Shown: positions 1-7,614 of the stretch, piece after piece
Layout of the letters: each line of letters opens with the position of its first letter
Numbering within the stretch: the first letter of the stretch is position 1
Source of the DNA: Candidatus Binatia bacterium
GTDB taxonomy: Bacteria; Desulfobacterota; Binatia; UBA12015
Reading direction: 5' to 3'
Length of the DNA: 64,000 nucleotides
Assembly (NCBI GenBank): GCA_036563615.1
Contig: DATCMB010000020.1
Coordinates: 31,410 to 95,409, forward strand
Made by a program: the position numbers and the translations under genes
The notes under the pieces: generated by a model
What the model was told of the DNA's origin: nothing
Databases searched by the model: none
What the model saw: the letters and a program-made list of their open reading frames with translations, nothing else

Positions 1-117
1 TGCTTCGTGCTCGGCCTCGCGGTGCGGCGAGGGATCCCCGGGGTCGGTGGTGCCTGGATTCTCCCAGGCGACCACGTGTTTATCGAACGTAGCCGGGCCT
101 AGGAGGCCACCACCTCA
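1..117 (+). ncRNA. Possible structured RNA, 5' end outside the window
   Basis: No convincing protein is encoded in the first 461 bases. Two good hairpins are visible: positions 47-57 pair with 64-75 (11 pairs, one bulged G at 70, six-base loop), and 96-100 pair with 104-108 around an AGG tri-loop. The second hairpin buries an AGGAGG string (101-106). The composition is less extreme than in the flanking genes. The arrangement recalls a stable small RNA such as 6S RNA, but I cannot match a family with certainty and the 5' part is cut off by the window edge. Strand is inferred from the direction of the downstream promoter only. Confidence 0.3.
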
Positions 118-148
118 CAGCTCACCGTACTACTACTTGCAATCACGA

Positions 149-163
149 CTGGATCACCTCCTT
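149..163 (+). other. 16S rRNA 3'-tail-like string (anti-Shine-Dalgarno)
   Basis: The 15 bases CTGGATCACCTCCTT are identical to the conserved 3' end of bacterial 16S rRNA. The sequence before it is not 16S: the helix 45 stem and its GGGGAACC-type loop are absent. It is therefore either chance or an isolated anti-Shine-Dalgarno element. The rest of 118-389 shows nothing I can name. Confidence 0.4.
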
Positions 164-389
164 CCCCGGCGCTGCCGTTCGGGAACCACTCCCGCTCGGC
201 TCCTCGCGGGCTCCAGACCCGCATCCGGTCCGGGACCGCCGACTGCCCCTCGCCGGCACGGCTCGTCACCCAACCGGGACCATTCCCGGAGGAGCAACTT
301 CACAGGCGCTGTTGCCGCCTGAGCCGTTGCGCCAACAGTACAGGGAAGCGTCTGGCGAGTCTAGTTTCCCGACGCGACGATCGTCGATC

Positions 390-418
390 TTGACCCGCCG
401 GCCCGCTCCTCGGATAGA
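390..418 (+). promoter_or_regulatory. Candidate sigma-70-type promoter
   Basis: TTGACC at 390-395, a 17-base spacer and GATAGA at 413-418 resemble -35 and -10 boxes. They sit just upstream of the DUF35 and thiolase genes. A six-pair hairpin (427-432 with 437-442) lies in the predicted leader, followed by a strong AGGAGG-type ribosome site at 446-452. Confidence 0.4.
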
Positions 419-461
419 TGGCTGACGCGAGCGTTCGCTCGCAGTAGGAGGGCATTCCAGA

Positions 462-902
462 ATGGCAGAACAAGCCGCGGCGGCCGCGCCCGCGCGCCGC
501 CCGATCGTCCCGTTTTTGCGTCTCGGCGAGCGCGAGGAAGACGCTCGTCTGATCGCCCAGAAGTGCGGCTCCTGCGGCGCGCTCTACTTCTCGAAGCGCG
601 TCGCGTGCGCGAAGTGCGCGGCGGAAGGTCCGTTCGAGGAGGTGCCGCTGTCGAGGCGCGGCAAGCTCTACGTGTACTCGATCGTGCACCAATCGGCGCC
701 GGGCGTGCAGACCCCGTTCGTCTCTGCGATCGTCGATCTCGAGGACGGCATCGCGGTGCGCTGCACGCTGGTCGACGTCGAGCCCGACCCGGCAAAGCTC
801 AAGTTCGACATGCCGGTCGAGATGATCACCCGTACCGTGCGCACGGACCAGGAGGGCAAGGAGGTCGTGGCCTTCTTCTTCCGCCCGGCGCAGGGCAACT
901 GA
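462..902 (+). CDS. DUF35 OB-fold and zinc-ribbon protein, thiolase partner
   Basis: This 146-residue protein has the layout of the DUF35 (ChsH2-like) family: a rubredoxin-like zinc ribbon near residues 36-53 with CGSC and CAKC pairs, then an OB-fold that follows a GKLYVYSIVH strand. Family members form complexes with thiolase-like or hydratase-like enzymes and help bind acyl-CoA. The next gene, 26 bases downstream, encodes such a thiolase, so the two very likely form one complex, as known for lipid-transfer-type thiolases. The start follows a strong AGGAGG site. The exact acyl-CoA substrate cannot be read from the sequence. Confidence 0.85.
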   Translation: MAEQAAAAAPARRPIVPFLRLGEREEDARLIAQKCGSCGALYFSKRVACAKCAAEGPFEEVPLSRRGKLYVYSIVHQSAPGVQTPFVSAIVDLEDGIAVRCTLVDVEPDPAKLKFDMPVEMITRTVRTDQEGKEVVAFFFRPAQGN

Positions 903-928
903 CGGAACTGACGGAACGGAGTAGGACG

Positions 929-2059
929 ATGCGTGACGTGTTCGTTGTCGGCGTCGGGATGATCAAGTTCGGGCGCTTCAAGGACAAGACGGTCGATCAG
1001 CTCGCCGCCGAGGCGGCGTTGCTCGCGCTGAAGGACGCCGGAATCGGCATCAAGGACATCGAGCTGCTCGCGAGCGGCAACCTGCTGCAGGCGGGCGCGA
1101 TGGTCGGGCAGCGCATCATGCAGCAGCTCGGCCAGACCGGCATCCCGATCGTGAACGTGGCGAACGCCTGCGCGACGGGCTCGACGGCGTTCCGCGAGGC
1201 GTACATGGCGGTCGCCTCGGGGGCCTGCGACGTCGCGATGGCGGTCGGCTCGGAGCAGATGGGCAAGATGGGCATGCTCGGCGGCGGCGGCCAGCGCGAG
1301 AGCACCGAGGGCATCCTCGGCTCCGAGATGATGCCCGCTGTGTTCGCGCAGGCCGGCGTCGAGCACATGCGCAAGTACGGCACGACGGTCGAGCAGTTCG
1401 CCAAGATCAGCGTCAAGAACCACAAGCACTCGACCAAGAACCCGCTCGCCCAGTACCAGGTCGAGGTGTCGCTCGAGGACGTGTTGAAGAGCCGCATGAT
1501 CGCGTGGCCGAACACGCTGCAGATGTGCTGTCCGACGGGCGACGGCGCCGCGGCGGCGATCGTCGCGTCGGCGGAGAAGGCGCGGCAGATCGGCCGCAAG
1601 CCGATCCGCGTCGCGGCCTCGGTGCTGACCTCCGACCCGTACACCGATCGCGACCTCACGATGCCGGACGTCTCGACGCTGACCCGCATCGCGGCGAAGC
1701 AGGCGTACGAGAAGGCCGGCATCGGCCCCGAGGATCTCGACCTCGTCGAGCTGCACGACTGCTTCGCGACCGCGGAGCTGCTGCACTACGAGAACCTCGG
1801 CCTCTGCAAGGACGGCGAGGGCGGCCGCATGATCGACGAGGGGCGCACGTGCCACGGCGGCGACATCCCGGTCAACGTGAGCGGCGGCCTGCTGTCGAAG
1901 GGGCACCCGCTCGGTGCGACCGGCGTCGCGAACATCTTCGAGGTCGTGACGCACCTGCGCGGCGAAGCGGGCGACCGTCAGGTCGAGGGCGCGAAGGTCG
2001 GGCTCGCGCACGTCATCGGCCTCGGCTCGGCGTGCACGATCAACATCCTGCAGGCGTGA
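929..2059 (+). CDS. Thiolase family protein (SCP-x / lipid-transfer type)
   Basis: This 376-residue protein has thiolase-fold motifs: nucleophile Cys81 in ANACATGS, HDCF at 276-279, and GHPLGATG at 325-332, which supplies the second active-site histidine. The length, and HDCF where ordinary biosynthetic thiolases carry an NEAF motif, point to the SCP-x/lipid-transfer group that works with DUF35 proteins, here encoded immediately upstream. The expected role is cleavage or formation of a beta-ketoacyl-CoA, possibly of a branched or steroid-like substrate; the substrate is inference. I chose the ATG at 929 because the frame stays open far upstream but overlaps the DUF35 gene, while this ATG has a GGAG site and gives the normal family N-terminus. 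Confidence 0.88.
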   Translation: MRDVFVVGVGMIKFGRFKDKTVDQLAAEAALLALKDAGIGIKDIELLASGNLLQAGAMVGQRIMQQLGQTGIPIVNVANACATGSTAFREAYMAVASGACDVAMAVGSEQMGKMGMLGGGGQRESTEGILGSEMMPAVFAQAGVEHMRKYGTTVEQFAKISVKNHKHSTKNPLAQYQVEVSLEDVLKSRMIAWPNTLQMCCPTGDGAAAAIVASAEKARQIGRKPIRVAASVLTSDPYTDRDLTMPDVSTLTRIAAKQAYEKAGIGPEDLDLVELHDCFATAELLHYENLGLCKDGEGGRMIDEGRTCHGGDIPVNVSGGLLSKGHPLGATGVANIFEVVTHLRGEAGDRQVEGAKVGLAHVIGLGSACTINILQA

Positions 2060-2094
2060 GGCGCACGCCGCGCAGGTAGCGAAACGACTGCGCA

Positions 2095-2292
2095 ATGCTC
2101 GGACCGTTGATCGTGGCGGGATTCGTCGCGCTGCCGCTGGGTCTCCTGTGGCTCGCGCGGCAGATCCCGCCGCGTCCGGTCGATCGCGAGGTGGAGCTGT
2201 GGCGCGGCGCCGAGCGCTCGCTGCTGCCGTTCGGCCGCCAGCCGACGGAGCCGGTCGACGCCGAGAGCGCCCGCGTCGGCCGTCCGTTCTAG
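2095..2292 (+). CDS. Small single-span membrane protein, unknown function
   Basis: This is a 65-residue open frame with one hydrophobic segment at about residues 3-21 (LIVAGFVALPLGLLWLA), followed by a short polar, proline-containing tail. It starts 35 bases after the thiolase stop, on the same strand. I recognise no family and see no clear ribosome site. It could be a small membrane protein co-transcribed with the thiolase or a chance frame. Confidence 0.4.
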   Translation: MLGPLIVAGFVALPLGLLWLARQIPPRPVDREVELWRGAERSLLPFGRQPTEPVDAESARVGRPF

Positions 2293-2335
2293 CTGCTCTC
2301 GCTTCGCGCTCGTCGCCCGCTGGCGCTCGCCCGCG

Positions 2336-3226
2336 CTACTCCGGACGCAGGAACTCGAGCAGGTAGGCGTTCACCTCTTCGGGACGCTCCTGCTGCACCC
2401 AGTGGCTGCACGCCGGGATGTAGCGGACGTCGAACGGCGCCTCGAAGAGCGGCTCCATGCCGTAGGTGAGCTCCTTGCCGAGCGCGACGTCGTCCTCGGC
2501 CCAGATGAGGCGCGTCGGGCACTTGATGCGCTTGTCGCTCGAGTAGCGCTTGAGCATCGAGGGATCGCGGAACTGCGCGCGGTAGTAGTTGATCGCCGCC
2601 GTGATCGCGCCGGGCGGGTCGAAGGCGCGCTTGATCTCCGCGAGGTCCGCGTCGCTGAACACCTCGCGGTCCTTGCGCACGACCATGTCGCGGAACGCGC
2701 GGTCGAGCGCGCGCTTGTTGTCGCGCGAGAAGAGCCACTCCGGCAGGTAGGGAATCTGGAAGAAGAACATGTACCAGCTGCGCAGCAGCTGCCGCGGATT
2801 GGACAGCAGCGCCTTCTGGAACATCGCCGGATGCGGGCAGTTGCACACCGCGAGCTTGCGGCACGCCTCGGGATGGTCGATCGCGAACGCCCACGCGATG
2901 CCGCCGCCCCAGTCGTGGCCGACGATCGCCGCGTCCTCGTAGCCGAGGCCGCGGATCAGCCCGCGGACGTCGCCGGTCAGCTTCGGCAGGACGTACGCCG
3001 AGACCTCCTTCGGACGGTCGCTCTCGCCGTAGCCGCGCAAGCTCGGTGCGGCGACGCGAAAGTGCTGCGCGAGGACGGGGATCTGATGGCGCCAGGAATA
3101 CCAGGACTCGGGAAAGCCGTGCAGCAGGACGACGAGCGGTCGTCCTTGCTCACCCGCGAGCGCGCAGTGCAGCGTCACCTCGCCGCAGTCGATGCGCGCG
3201 TGCTCGATCGAATTGATCTCCGCCAT
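2336..3226 (-). CDS. Alpha/beta hydrolase, epoxide hydrolase or dehalogenase type
   Basis: The 296-residue protein starts its fold with HGFPESWYSW (oxyanion HGFP motif). The nucleophile is Asp105 in GHDWGG, which is diagnostic for epoxide hydrolases and haloacid/haloalkane dehalogenases rather than serine esterases. Asp245 or Asp246 (WAEDD) and His275 (CSHW) complete the triad. Tyrosines in the cap region (Tyr152, Tyr214 or Tyr215) fit the epoxide-opening residues, so a soluble epoxide hydrolase is the best guess. It is transcribed divergently from the enoyl-CoA hydratase at 3321. Confidence 0.82.
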   Translation of the reverse strand: MAEINSIEHARIDCGEVTLHCALAGEQGRPLVVLLHGFPESWYSWRHQIPVLAQHFRVAAPSLRGYGESDRPKEVSAYVLPKLTGDVRGLIRGLGYEDAAIVGHDWGGGIAWAFAIDHPEACRKLAVCNCPHPAMFQKALLSNPRQLLRSWYMFFFQIPYLPEWLFSRDNKRALDRAFRDMVVRKDREVFSDADLAEIKRAFDPPGAITAAINYYRAQFRDPSMLKRYSSDKRIKCPTRLIWAEDDVALGKELTYGMEPLFEAPFDVRYIPACSHWVQQERPEEVNAYLLEFLRPE

Positions 3227-3320
3227 CGACCCTGGTCCTATGCAGGGGCACGCGGGGAAGCAACCCGAGGCGCGCGCCGCGACGTCCGCACGAGCGCGCC
3301 GCGAAGGAGAAGGAAAGGAA

Positions 3321-4106
3321 ATGAGCTATCAGTTCGTCAAGTATGAAAAGCGTGATCGGGTGGCATGGGTCACGCTGAACCGGCCGGAGGTGATGAACGC
3401 GCTTCACCCGCCGTGCCACGACGAGCTCGAGGAGATCTGGAACGACTTCGCGCGCGATCCGGAAGTGTGGGTTGCGGTGCTGACCGGCGCCGGCGAGCGC
3501 GCCTTCTCGGCCGGCAACGACCTCAAGTGGACCGCGCAGCACGGCGGCAAGCTGCCGCCCATGCCGCCGGGCGGCTTCGCCGGCCTCACCACGCGTTTCG
3601 ACCTGACGAAGCCGATCATCGCGGCGGTGAACGGCTTCGCGCTCGGCGGCGGCTTCGAGATCGTCCTGTGCTGCGACATCGTGGTCGCCGCCGAGCACGC
3701 GCAGTTCGGCCTGCCCGAGCCGAAGGTCGGTCTCATGGCGGCGGCGGGCGGCGCGCAGCGCCTGCCGCGCCAGATCCCGCTCAAGGTCGCGATGGGGATG
3801 ATGATGACCGGCGAGCCGATCTCGGCGCAGCGCGCCTACGAGCTCGGGCTCGTGAACGAGGTGGTGCCCGCGGGCCAGGACCTGCTCGCCGCGGCCGGGC
3901 GCTGGGCGGAGAAGATCGTCGCCTGCTCGCCGCTCAGCGTGCGCGCGACCAAGCAGGCGGCGCTCGACAGCCTCGACAAGCCGCTGCGCGACGCGGTGGC
4001 GGTCACCAACTACCCGGCCGTGCTCGAGCTGTTCCGCTCGGAGGACGCGCTCGAGGGACCGCGCGCGTTCGCCGAGAAGCGCAAGCCGGTCTGGAAGGGG
4101 CGGTAA
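3321..4106 (+). CDS. Enoyl-CoA hydratase (crotonase family)
   Basis: This 261-residue crotonase has the oxyanion-hole segment FSAGNDL near residue 62 and both catalytic glutamates of true hydratases: Glu113 in GGGFE and Glu133 in FGLPEP, exactly 20 residues apart as in rat enoyl-CoA hydratase. It should add water to trans-2-enoyl-CoA in beta-oxidation or a similar CoA pathway. The frame is open further upstream, but the ATG at 3321 is preceded by a purine-rich AAGGAGAAGGAAAGG ribosome site. It ends against EF-P, with a shared hairpin terminator between them. Confidence 0.88.
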   Translation: MSYQFVKYEKRDRVAWVTLNRPEVMNALHPPCHDELEEIWNDFARDPEVWVAVLTGAGERAFSAGNDLKWTAQHGGKLPPMPPGGFAGLTTRFDLTKPIIAAVNGFALGGGFEIVLCCDIVVAAEHAQFGLPEPKVGLMAAAGGAQRLPRQIPLKVAMGMMMTGEPISAQRAYELGLVNEVVPAGQDLLAAAGRWAEKIVACSPLSVRATKQAALDSLDKPLRDAVAVTNYPAVLELFRSEDALEGPRAFAEKRKPVWKGR

Positions 4107-4120
4107 CCGCTGATGGAGAA

Positions 4121-4147
4121 GACGCGGGGCGAGGCCCGCCCCGCGTC
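4121..4147. terminator. Convergent hairpin terminator between hydratase and efp
   Basis: A perfect 10-base inverted repeat (4121-4130 with 4138-4147, loop GAGGCCC) lies between two converging genes and reaches into the efp stop codon. There is no long T run, so it may act in both directions as a stable stem or need Rho. Confidence 0.55.
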
Positions 4148-4718
4148 AGCCGCCCTTGCCGGCGCGCGAGACGTACTCGCCGGTCTCGGTGTCGACGGTG
4201 ATGACGTCGCCGACGTCGATGAAGTTCGGCACCGAGACGACGAGCCCGGTCTCGAGCGTCGCGGGCTTGAGCTGGTTCGTGACCGTCGCCGACTTCAGAC
4301 CCGGCGCGGTCTCGGTCACCTTGAGGTCGAGCGTCTTCGGCAGCGAGACGCCGATCGGCGTGCTCTCGTAGAACTCGACGTTGAGACGCTGGTTCGGCGT
4401 CAAGTACTTCGCGGCGTCGCCCAGGTCCTCCGCCGAGAGCTCGATCTGCTCGTAGTTCTCGGTGTTCATGAAGTGGTAGCGGTCGCCGTCGGAGTAGAGG
4501 TACTCCATCTCGTGCTGCTCGAGGGTGACGCGGTCGACCTTGTCCTCCGAGCGGAAGCGGTGCTCGGTCGAGTTCCCCGAGCGCAGGCTGCGCATCTTGG
4601 TCTGCACCATGCCGCGCCAGTTGCCGGGCGTCACGTGGGTCACGCTCGTCATCCGGTAGAGCTCGCCGTTGTGCATGATCACCATGCCCACGCGCAGCTT
4701 CGTGGCGTCGATCAACAT
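4146..4718 (-). CDS. efp: Translation elongation factor P
   Basis: The 190-residue length and the three-barrel architecture match EF-P, which relieves ribosomes stalled on proline stretches. Recognisable segments are the N-terminal KOW-like domain, the EYLYSDGD/YHFMN middle domain and the C-terminal TGLVVSVPNFIDVGD/DTETGEYV signature. The loop that contacts the P-site tRNA reads TPGNWRGM, so Asn33 aligns with Lys34 of the Escherichia coli protein. The usual lysine or arginine modification target is therefore missing at that position. A GGAGGA ribosome site precedes the ATG. No epmA, epmB or earP gene is in the window. Confidence 0.95.
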   Translation of the reverse strand: MLIDATKLRVGMVIMHNGELYRMTSVTHVTPGNWRGMVQTKMRSLRSGNSTEHRFRSEDKVDRVTLEQHEMEYLYSDGDRYHFMNTENYEQIELSAEDLGDAAKYLTPNQRLNVEFYESTPIGVSLPKTLDLKVTETAPGLKSATVTNQLKPATLETGLVVSVPNFIDVGDVITVDTETGEYVSRAGKGG

Positions 4719-4759
4719 CGAAAATCCTCCTGCAAAGACAGACGAACGGACGCCCGAGC

Positions 4760-5080
4760 TCAGGGCTTGGGCGCCATGAAGACGAGCACCGTCAAGCGAT
4801 CGGGACCGGGGTTGGTGACCGCGTGCGAGACGCCGGGCGCCGCGTGCGCCGCGAAGCCGGGACCGACGGTCCGCGTCTCGTCGCCGATCTGGATCTCGGC
4901 GGTGCCATCGAGCACGTAGTAGATCTTGTCCGAGCCGGCGTGCGCGTGCGCGGCCTGCGTCTGGCCCGGCTCGAAGCAGTAGACGTCGCAGAACATCCGC
5001 TCGCTGTCGAACAGGTTCTGCTTTCTCATCTTGTCGCTCGAGAAGGCGACGCGGGATCGGACGTCGACGAAAGCGCTCAT
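4760..5080 (-). CDS. Single-domain cupin protein
   Basis: This 106-residue protein has one cupin barrel. The first cupin motif supplies metal-ligand histidines in AAHAHAGSDKIYYV, and the second supplies the histidine in GVSHAVTNPG. Such small cupins serve as metal-dependent dioxygenases, isomerases or sensors, so the function remains open. It lies directly upstream of efp on the same strand, 41 bases away, and could be co-transcribed. The start follows TTTCCTC on the plus strand, that is GAGGAAA on the coding strand. Confidence 0.75.
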   Translation of the reverse strand: MSAFVDVRSRVAFSSDKMRKQNLFDSERMFCDVYCFEPGQTQAAHAHAGSDKIYYVLDGTAEIQIGDETRTVGPGFAAHAAPGVSHAVTNPGPDRLTVLVFMAPKP

Positions 5081-5101
5081 CGTTTCCTCAGCGGCGTTGG
5101 C

Positions 5102-5674
5102 TCAGCGGCGCACGGCGACGGCGACGGTCGCGACGGTCAGGCCGACCGTCAGCCAGGCCGCGCCGGCGAGCCGGGTCAGCATGCTCGACAGCCGCTCGGC
5201 GTCGACGGCGTCGCCCCAGTCCTCCTGGCGCACCAGACGATGGCCGAGGCCGAACGCGATGTAGGTGCCGCTCATGACGACCAGGAAGGCGAGGGCGAGC
5301 TTCCAGGCGAGGTGGGCGCCGAAGCTCGCGAAGTACGTCGCGCCGAGCGCCTGCTTGTAGGCCGTGATGCTCCAGGCGCCCGTCATCACCATGACGCCGA
5401 GCAGCGCGATCGCGAGCGGGTCGTAGACGCGCAGCGCGCGCGCGACGAGGCTGCGGCGCGCGGCCGGATCGGCCGTTCGCCGGGCGCGCGGCACCGTGAA
5501 CAGCGCGAGGCCCGCCGTCGACCCGAGGAAGGCCCCCGTGGCGATCAGGTGCAGCCAGAAGAGCACCTCTTCCGGGTAGCCAAAAGCCGGCGGGCGCGAA
5601 AGGGTGGCGGTTGCGTGGGCGGAACGCGGCTGCTTGTAAAGGTAGGATCGGAGCAACGCCATGAAGCCCACCAA
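5102..5674 (-). CDS. Integral membrane protein, CopD-like layout
   Basis: The up to 190-residue protein has about four hydrophobic segments, starting with FWLHLIATGAFLGSTAG, then LAIALLGVMVMTGAW, LAWKLALAFLVVMSG and a C-terminal LAGAAWLTVGLTVATVAV span. The histidine in the first span and the spacing resemble CopD/DUF2269-type membrane proteins that may bind heme or copper, but this is only a resemblance. The first 30-40 residues are polar and overlap the divergent reductase start by 14 bases, so the true start is probably further in. It precedes the cupin on the same strand. Confidence 0.55.
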   Translation of the reverse strand: MVGFMALLRSYLYKQPRSAHATATLSRPPAFGYPEEVLFWLHLIATGAFLGSTAGLALFTVPRARRTADPAARRSLVARALRVYDPLAIALLGVMVMTGAWSITAYKQALGATYFASFGAHLAWKLALAFLVVMSGTYIAFGLGHRLVRQEDWGDAVDAERLSSMLTRLAGAAWLTVGLTVATVAVAVRR

Positions 5675-7307
5675 GGAGACCTTCGATTCCGCCCGTGCGC
5701 TGCACCTCGGACGCGCGGCGGCCTACCAGCGCGGCGAGCTGAACGACGCGCAGTTCCGCCCGATCCGCCTGTCGTACGGCCTCTACTACCAGCTCGACCA
5801 CACGAGCTACATGCAGCGGATCAAGCTGCCCGGCGGGCTGATGACCGCCGAGCAGATCGAGGTGCTGGCCGGCATCACCGACGACTACGGGCGCGGCGTG
5901 ACCCACGTCACGACCCGCCAGGACCTGCAGATCCACTGGGTGCCGCTCGAGAAGATCGGGGACATCTACGAGCGCCTCGAGGCCGTCGGCATCACGACGC
6001 GCGGCGCGTGCTCCGACAGCGTGCGCAACGTGACGGCGTGTCCGTTCGCCGGCGTGTCGCCCGACGAGCTGTTCGACGTGACGCCGTACGCGCTCGCGAT
6101 CCACGACTGGTTCCTGTTCAACCCGCTGAACCTGACGCTGCCGCGCAAGTTCAAGATCGCCGTCGAGGGCTGCCCGCTCGACTGCGCGCAGGCGACGATC
6201 AACGACATCGGGCTCTACGCGCGCGAGAAGGACGGCGTGCGTGGCTTCTCGGTGTGGGCCGGCGGCGGCCTCGGCGCCGCGCCGTTCCTCGCGGTGCCGG
6301 TGATCGACTTCGCGCCGGCGGACGACGTGCTGATCGTCTGCGAGGCGATCGTGCGCATCCAGCACCGCTCCGGCGAGCGCAAGCTGCGTCACAAGGCGCG
6401 CATGAAGTTCCTCGTGAAGAAGCTCGGCATCGAGCGCTTCCGCGAGATGGTGCACGCCGAGGTGGCCAAGGTGGACGCGGAGCGCGGCGACGAGCTGCGC
6501 GAGGACGTGCGCACGGCGGTGCGCGAGTACCGCACGCCGCGTCCGGGCAAGCCTGCGCCGGGCGGTGAGCAGCGTCCGACCTTCGCGGCGTGGGCGGCGA
6601 CCAACGCGCCGGCCGAGCGTGATCCGAACTACGTGTCGGCGGTCGTCGCGCTGCCGCTCGGCGACATCACCGGCGACGAGCTGCGCGCGATCGGACGTCT
6701 GGCCGCCGAGTACGGCAACGGCACCGTGCGGGCGACCAACGACCAGAACCTGGTGCTGCAGTCGGTGCACCGCGACTCGCTGCCGCGCGTGCACGCGGCG
6801 CTCGAGGACCTCGGGCTCGCCGAGCGCGGCGCGTTCCTGCTGACCGACGTCGTCTCGTGCCCCGGTCTCGACTACTGCAGCCTCGCCGTGTCGCGCTCGA
6901 TGGGCGTCGCCGAGAAGGTGCGCAGCGAGCTCGCGCGCGGAGAGGTCGACGCCGAGGCGCTGGGCCAGTTCCACGTCAAGATCAGCGGCTGCCCGAACTC
7001 CTGCGGCCAGCATCACATCGGCGACATCGGGCTCACCGGCATGATGGTGAAGGGCGAGGACGGCGTCGAGCGCCCGCACTACTCGATCCTGGTGGGCGGC
7101 GGCGTCGGCGAGGGCCGCACGCGGATCGGCAAGCGTCTGTTCGGCCGCTTCCCGGAGGACGAGGCGCCGCGCGTGATCGTCGCGCTCGCGCGCCTCTTCG
7201 AGAAGGATCGGATCCCTGGCGAGCGCTTCGGCGAGTTCGTCGACCGCGTCGGCACCGACGCGCTCGATCGAGTCGCGCAGGAGACGATCAGCGGTGCGGT
7301 CCGGTGA
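5661..7307 (+). CDS. Siroheme and 4Fe-4S nitrite/sulfite reductase
   Basis: This 548-residue cytoplasmic enzyme has two ferredoxin-like half domains and two siroheme-4Fe4S halves. The cluster ligands are Cys400 and Cys406 (CPGLDYC) and Cys444 and Cys448 (CPNSC), the CX5C...CX3C signature of the family. The N-terminal half also has conserved HVTTRQDLQIHW and a GCPLDC segment. It reduces nitrite to ammonia or sulfite to sulfide using ferredoxin; the motifs do not separate the two. The downstream gene overlaps its end. No sulfate-activation genes or nitrate reductase are nearby, so the physiological substrate is open. Confidence 0.88.
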   Translation: MKPTKETFDSARALHLGRAAAYQRGELNDAQFRPIRLSYGLYYQLDHTSYMQRIKLPGGLMTAEQIEVLAGITDDYGRGVTHVTTRQDLQIHWVPLEKIGDIYERLEAVGITTRGACSDSVRNVTACPFAGVSPDELFDVTPYALAIHDWFLFNPLNLTLPRKFKIAVEGCPLDCAQATINDIGLYAREKDGVRGFSVWAGGGLGAAPFLAVPVIDFAPADDVLIVCEAIVRIQHRSGERKLRHKARMKFLVKKLGIERFREMVHAEVAKVDAERGDELREDVRTAVREYRTPRPGKPAPGGEQRPTFAAWAATNAPAERDPNYVSAVVALPLGDITGDELRAIGRLAAEYGNGTVRATNDQNLVLQSVHRDSLPRVHAALEDLGLAERGAFLLTDVVSCPGLDYCSLAVSRSMGVAEKVRSELARGEVDAEALGQFHVKISGCPNSCGQHHIGDIGLTGMMVKGEDGVERPHYSILVGGGVGEGRTRIGKRLFGRFPEDEAPRVIVALARLFEKDRIPGERFGEFVDRVGTDALDRVAQETISGAVR

Positions 7308-7614
7308 CCTCGACGACGAGTCGAGCACGAGCGACGCGCCGGTAGGCTCGAGCTCCGGGGAGCTGTACTACCGCGGCACGGTGATCCGCTGGTCGCGCGG
7401 GCTGCAGCAGGGCGTGGTGCGCAGCGACGCGACCGGACGCGAGATCCCGTTCGAGCTGCAGCACACGCTCGTGCTCGACGGCAAGGGCAACGTCGGCGGC
7501 GTCGAGATCCGCGAAGGGCTCGCGGTCGGCTACGACGTCGGCTGGACGTCGCGCGGCCTGCGGGTGACGAAGCTCTTCCCGATCCCGACCGCCGAGGCGC
7601 GCTCAGAGCGGTAG
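7294..7614 (+). CDS. Small OB-fold-like protein, cold-shock-domain resemblance
   Basis: This 106-residue protein has a disordered acidic/serine N-terminus (about 25 residues) followed by YRGTVIRWSRGLQQGVV and later VGGVEIREGLAVGYDVGW. These resemble the opening strands and loop of a cold-shock OB-fold without the RNP1/RNP2 aromatic motifs. It overlaps the end of the nitrite/sulfite reductase by 14 bases, which suggests translational coupling, and overlaps the convergent membrane gene by 12 bases. The function is unknown. Confidence 0.55.
   Translation: MRSGDLDDESSTSDAPVGSSSGELYYRGTVIRWSRGLQQGVVRSDATGREIPFELQHTLVLDGKGNVGGVEIREGLAVGYDVGWTSRGLRVTKLFPIPTAEARSER

Noticed and set aside
1..163. Possible 3' end of a 16S rRNA gene
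   Set aside because: Only the last 15 bases match; helix 44/45 sequences that must precede them are missing.
47..322. 91-codon plus-strand frame in the first 461 bases
   Set aside because: No ribosome site, low-complexity Pro/Arg/Ser translation, and it crosses the hairpins and the 16S-like string.
5088..7328. A 746-codon minus-strand frame opposite the nitrite/sulfite reductase
   Set aside because: Translation is Arg/Ala/His-rich without any recognisable domain; the reductase on the plus strand is certain.
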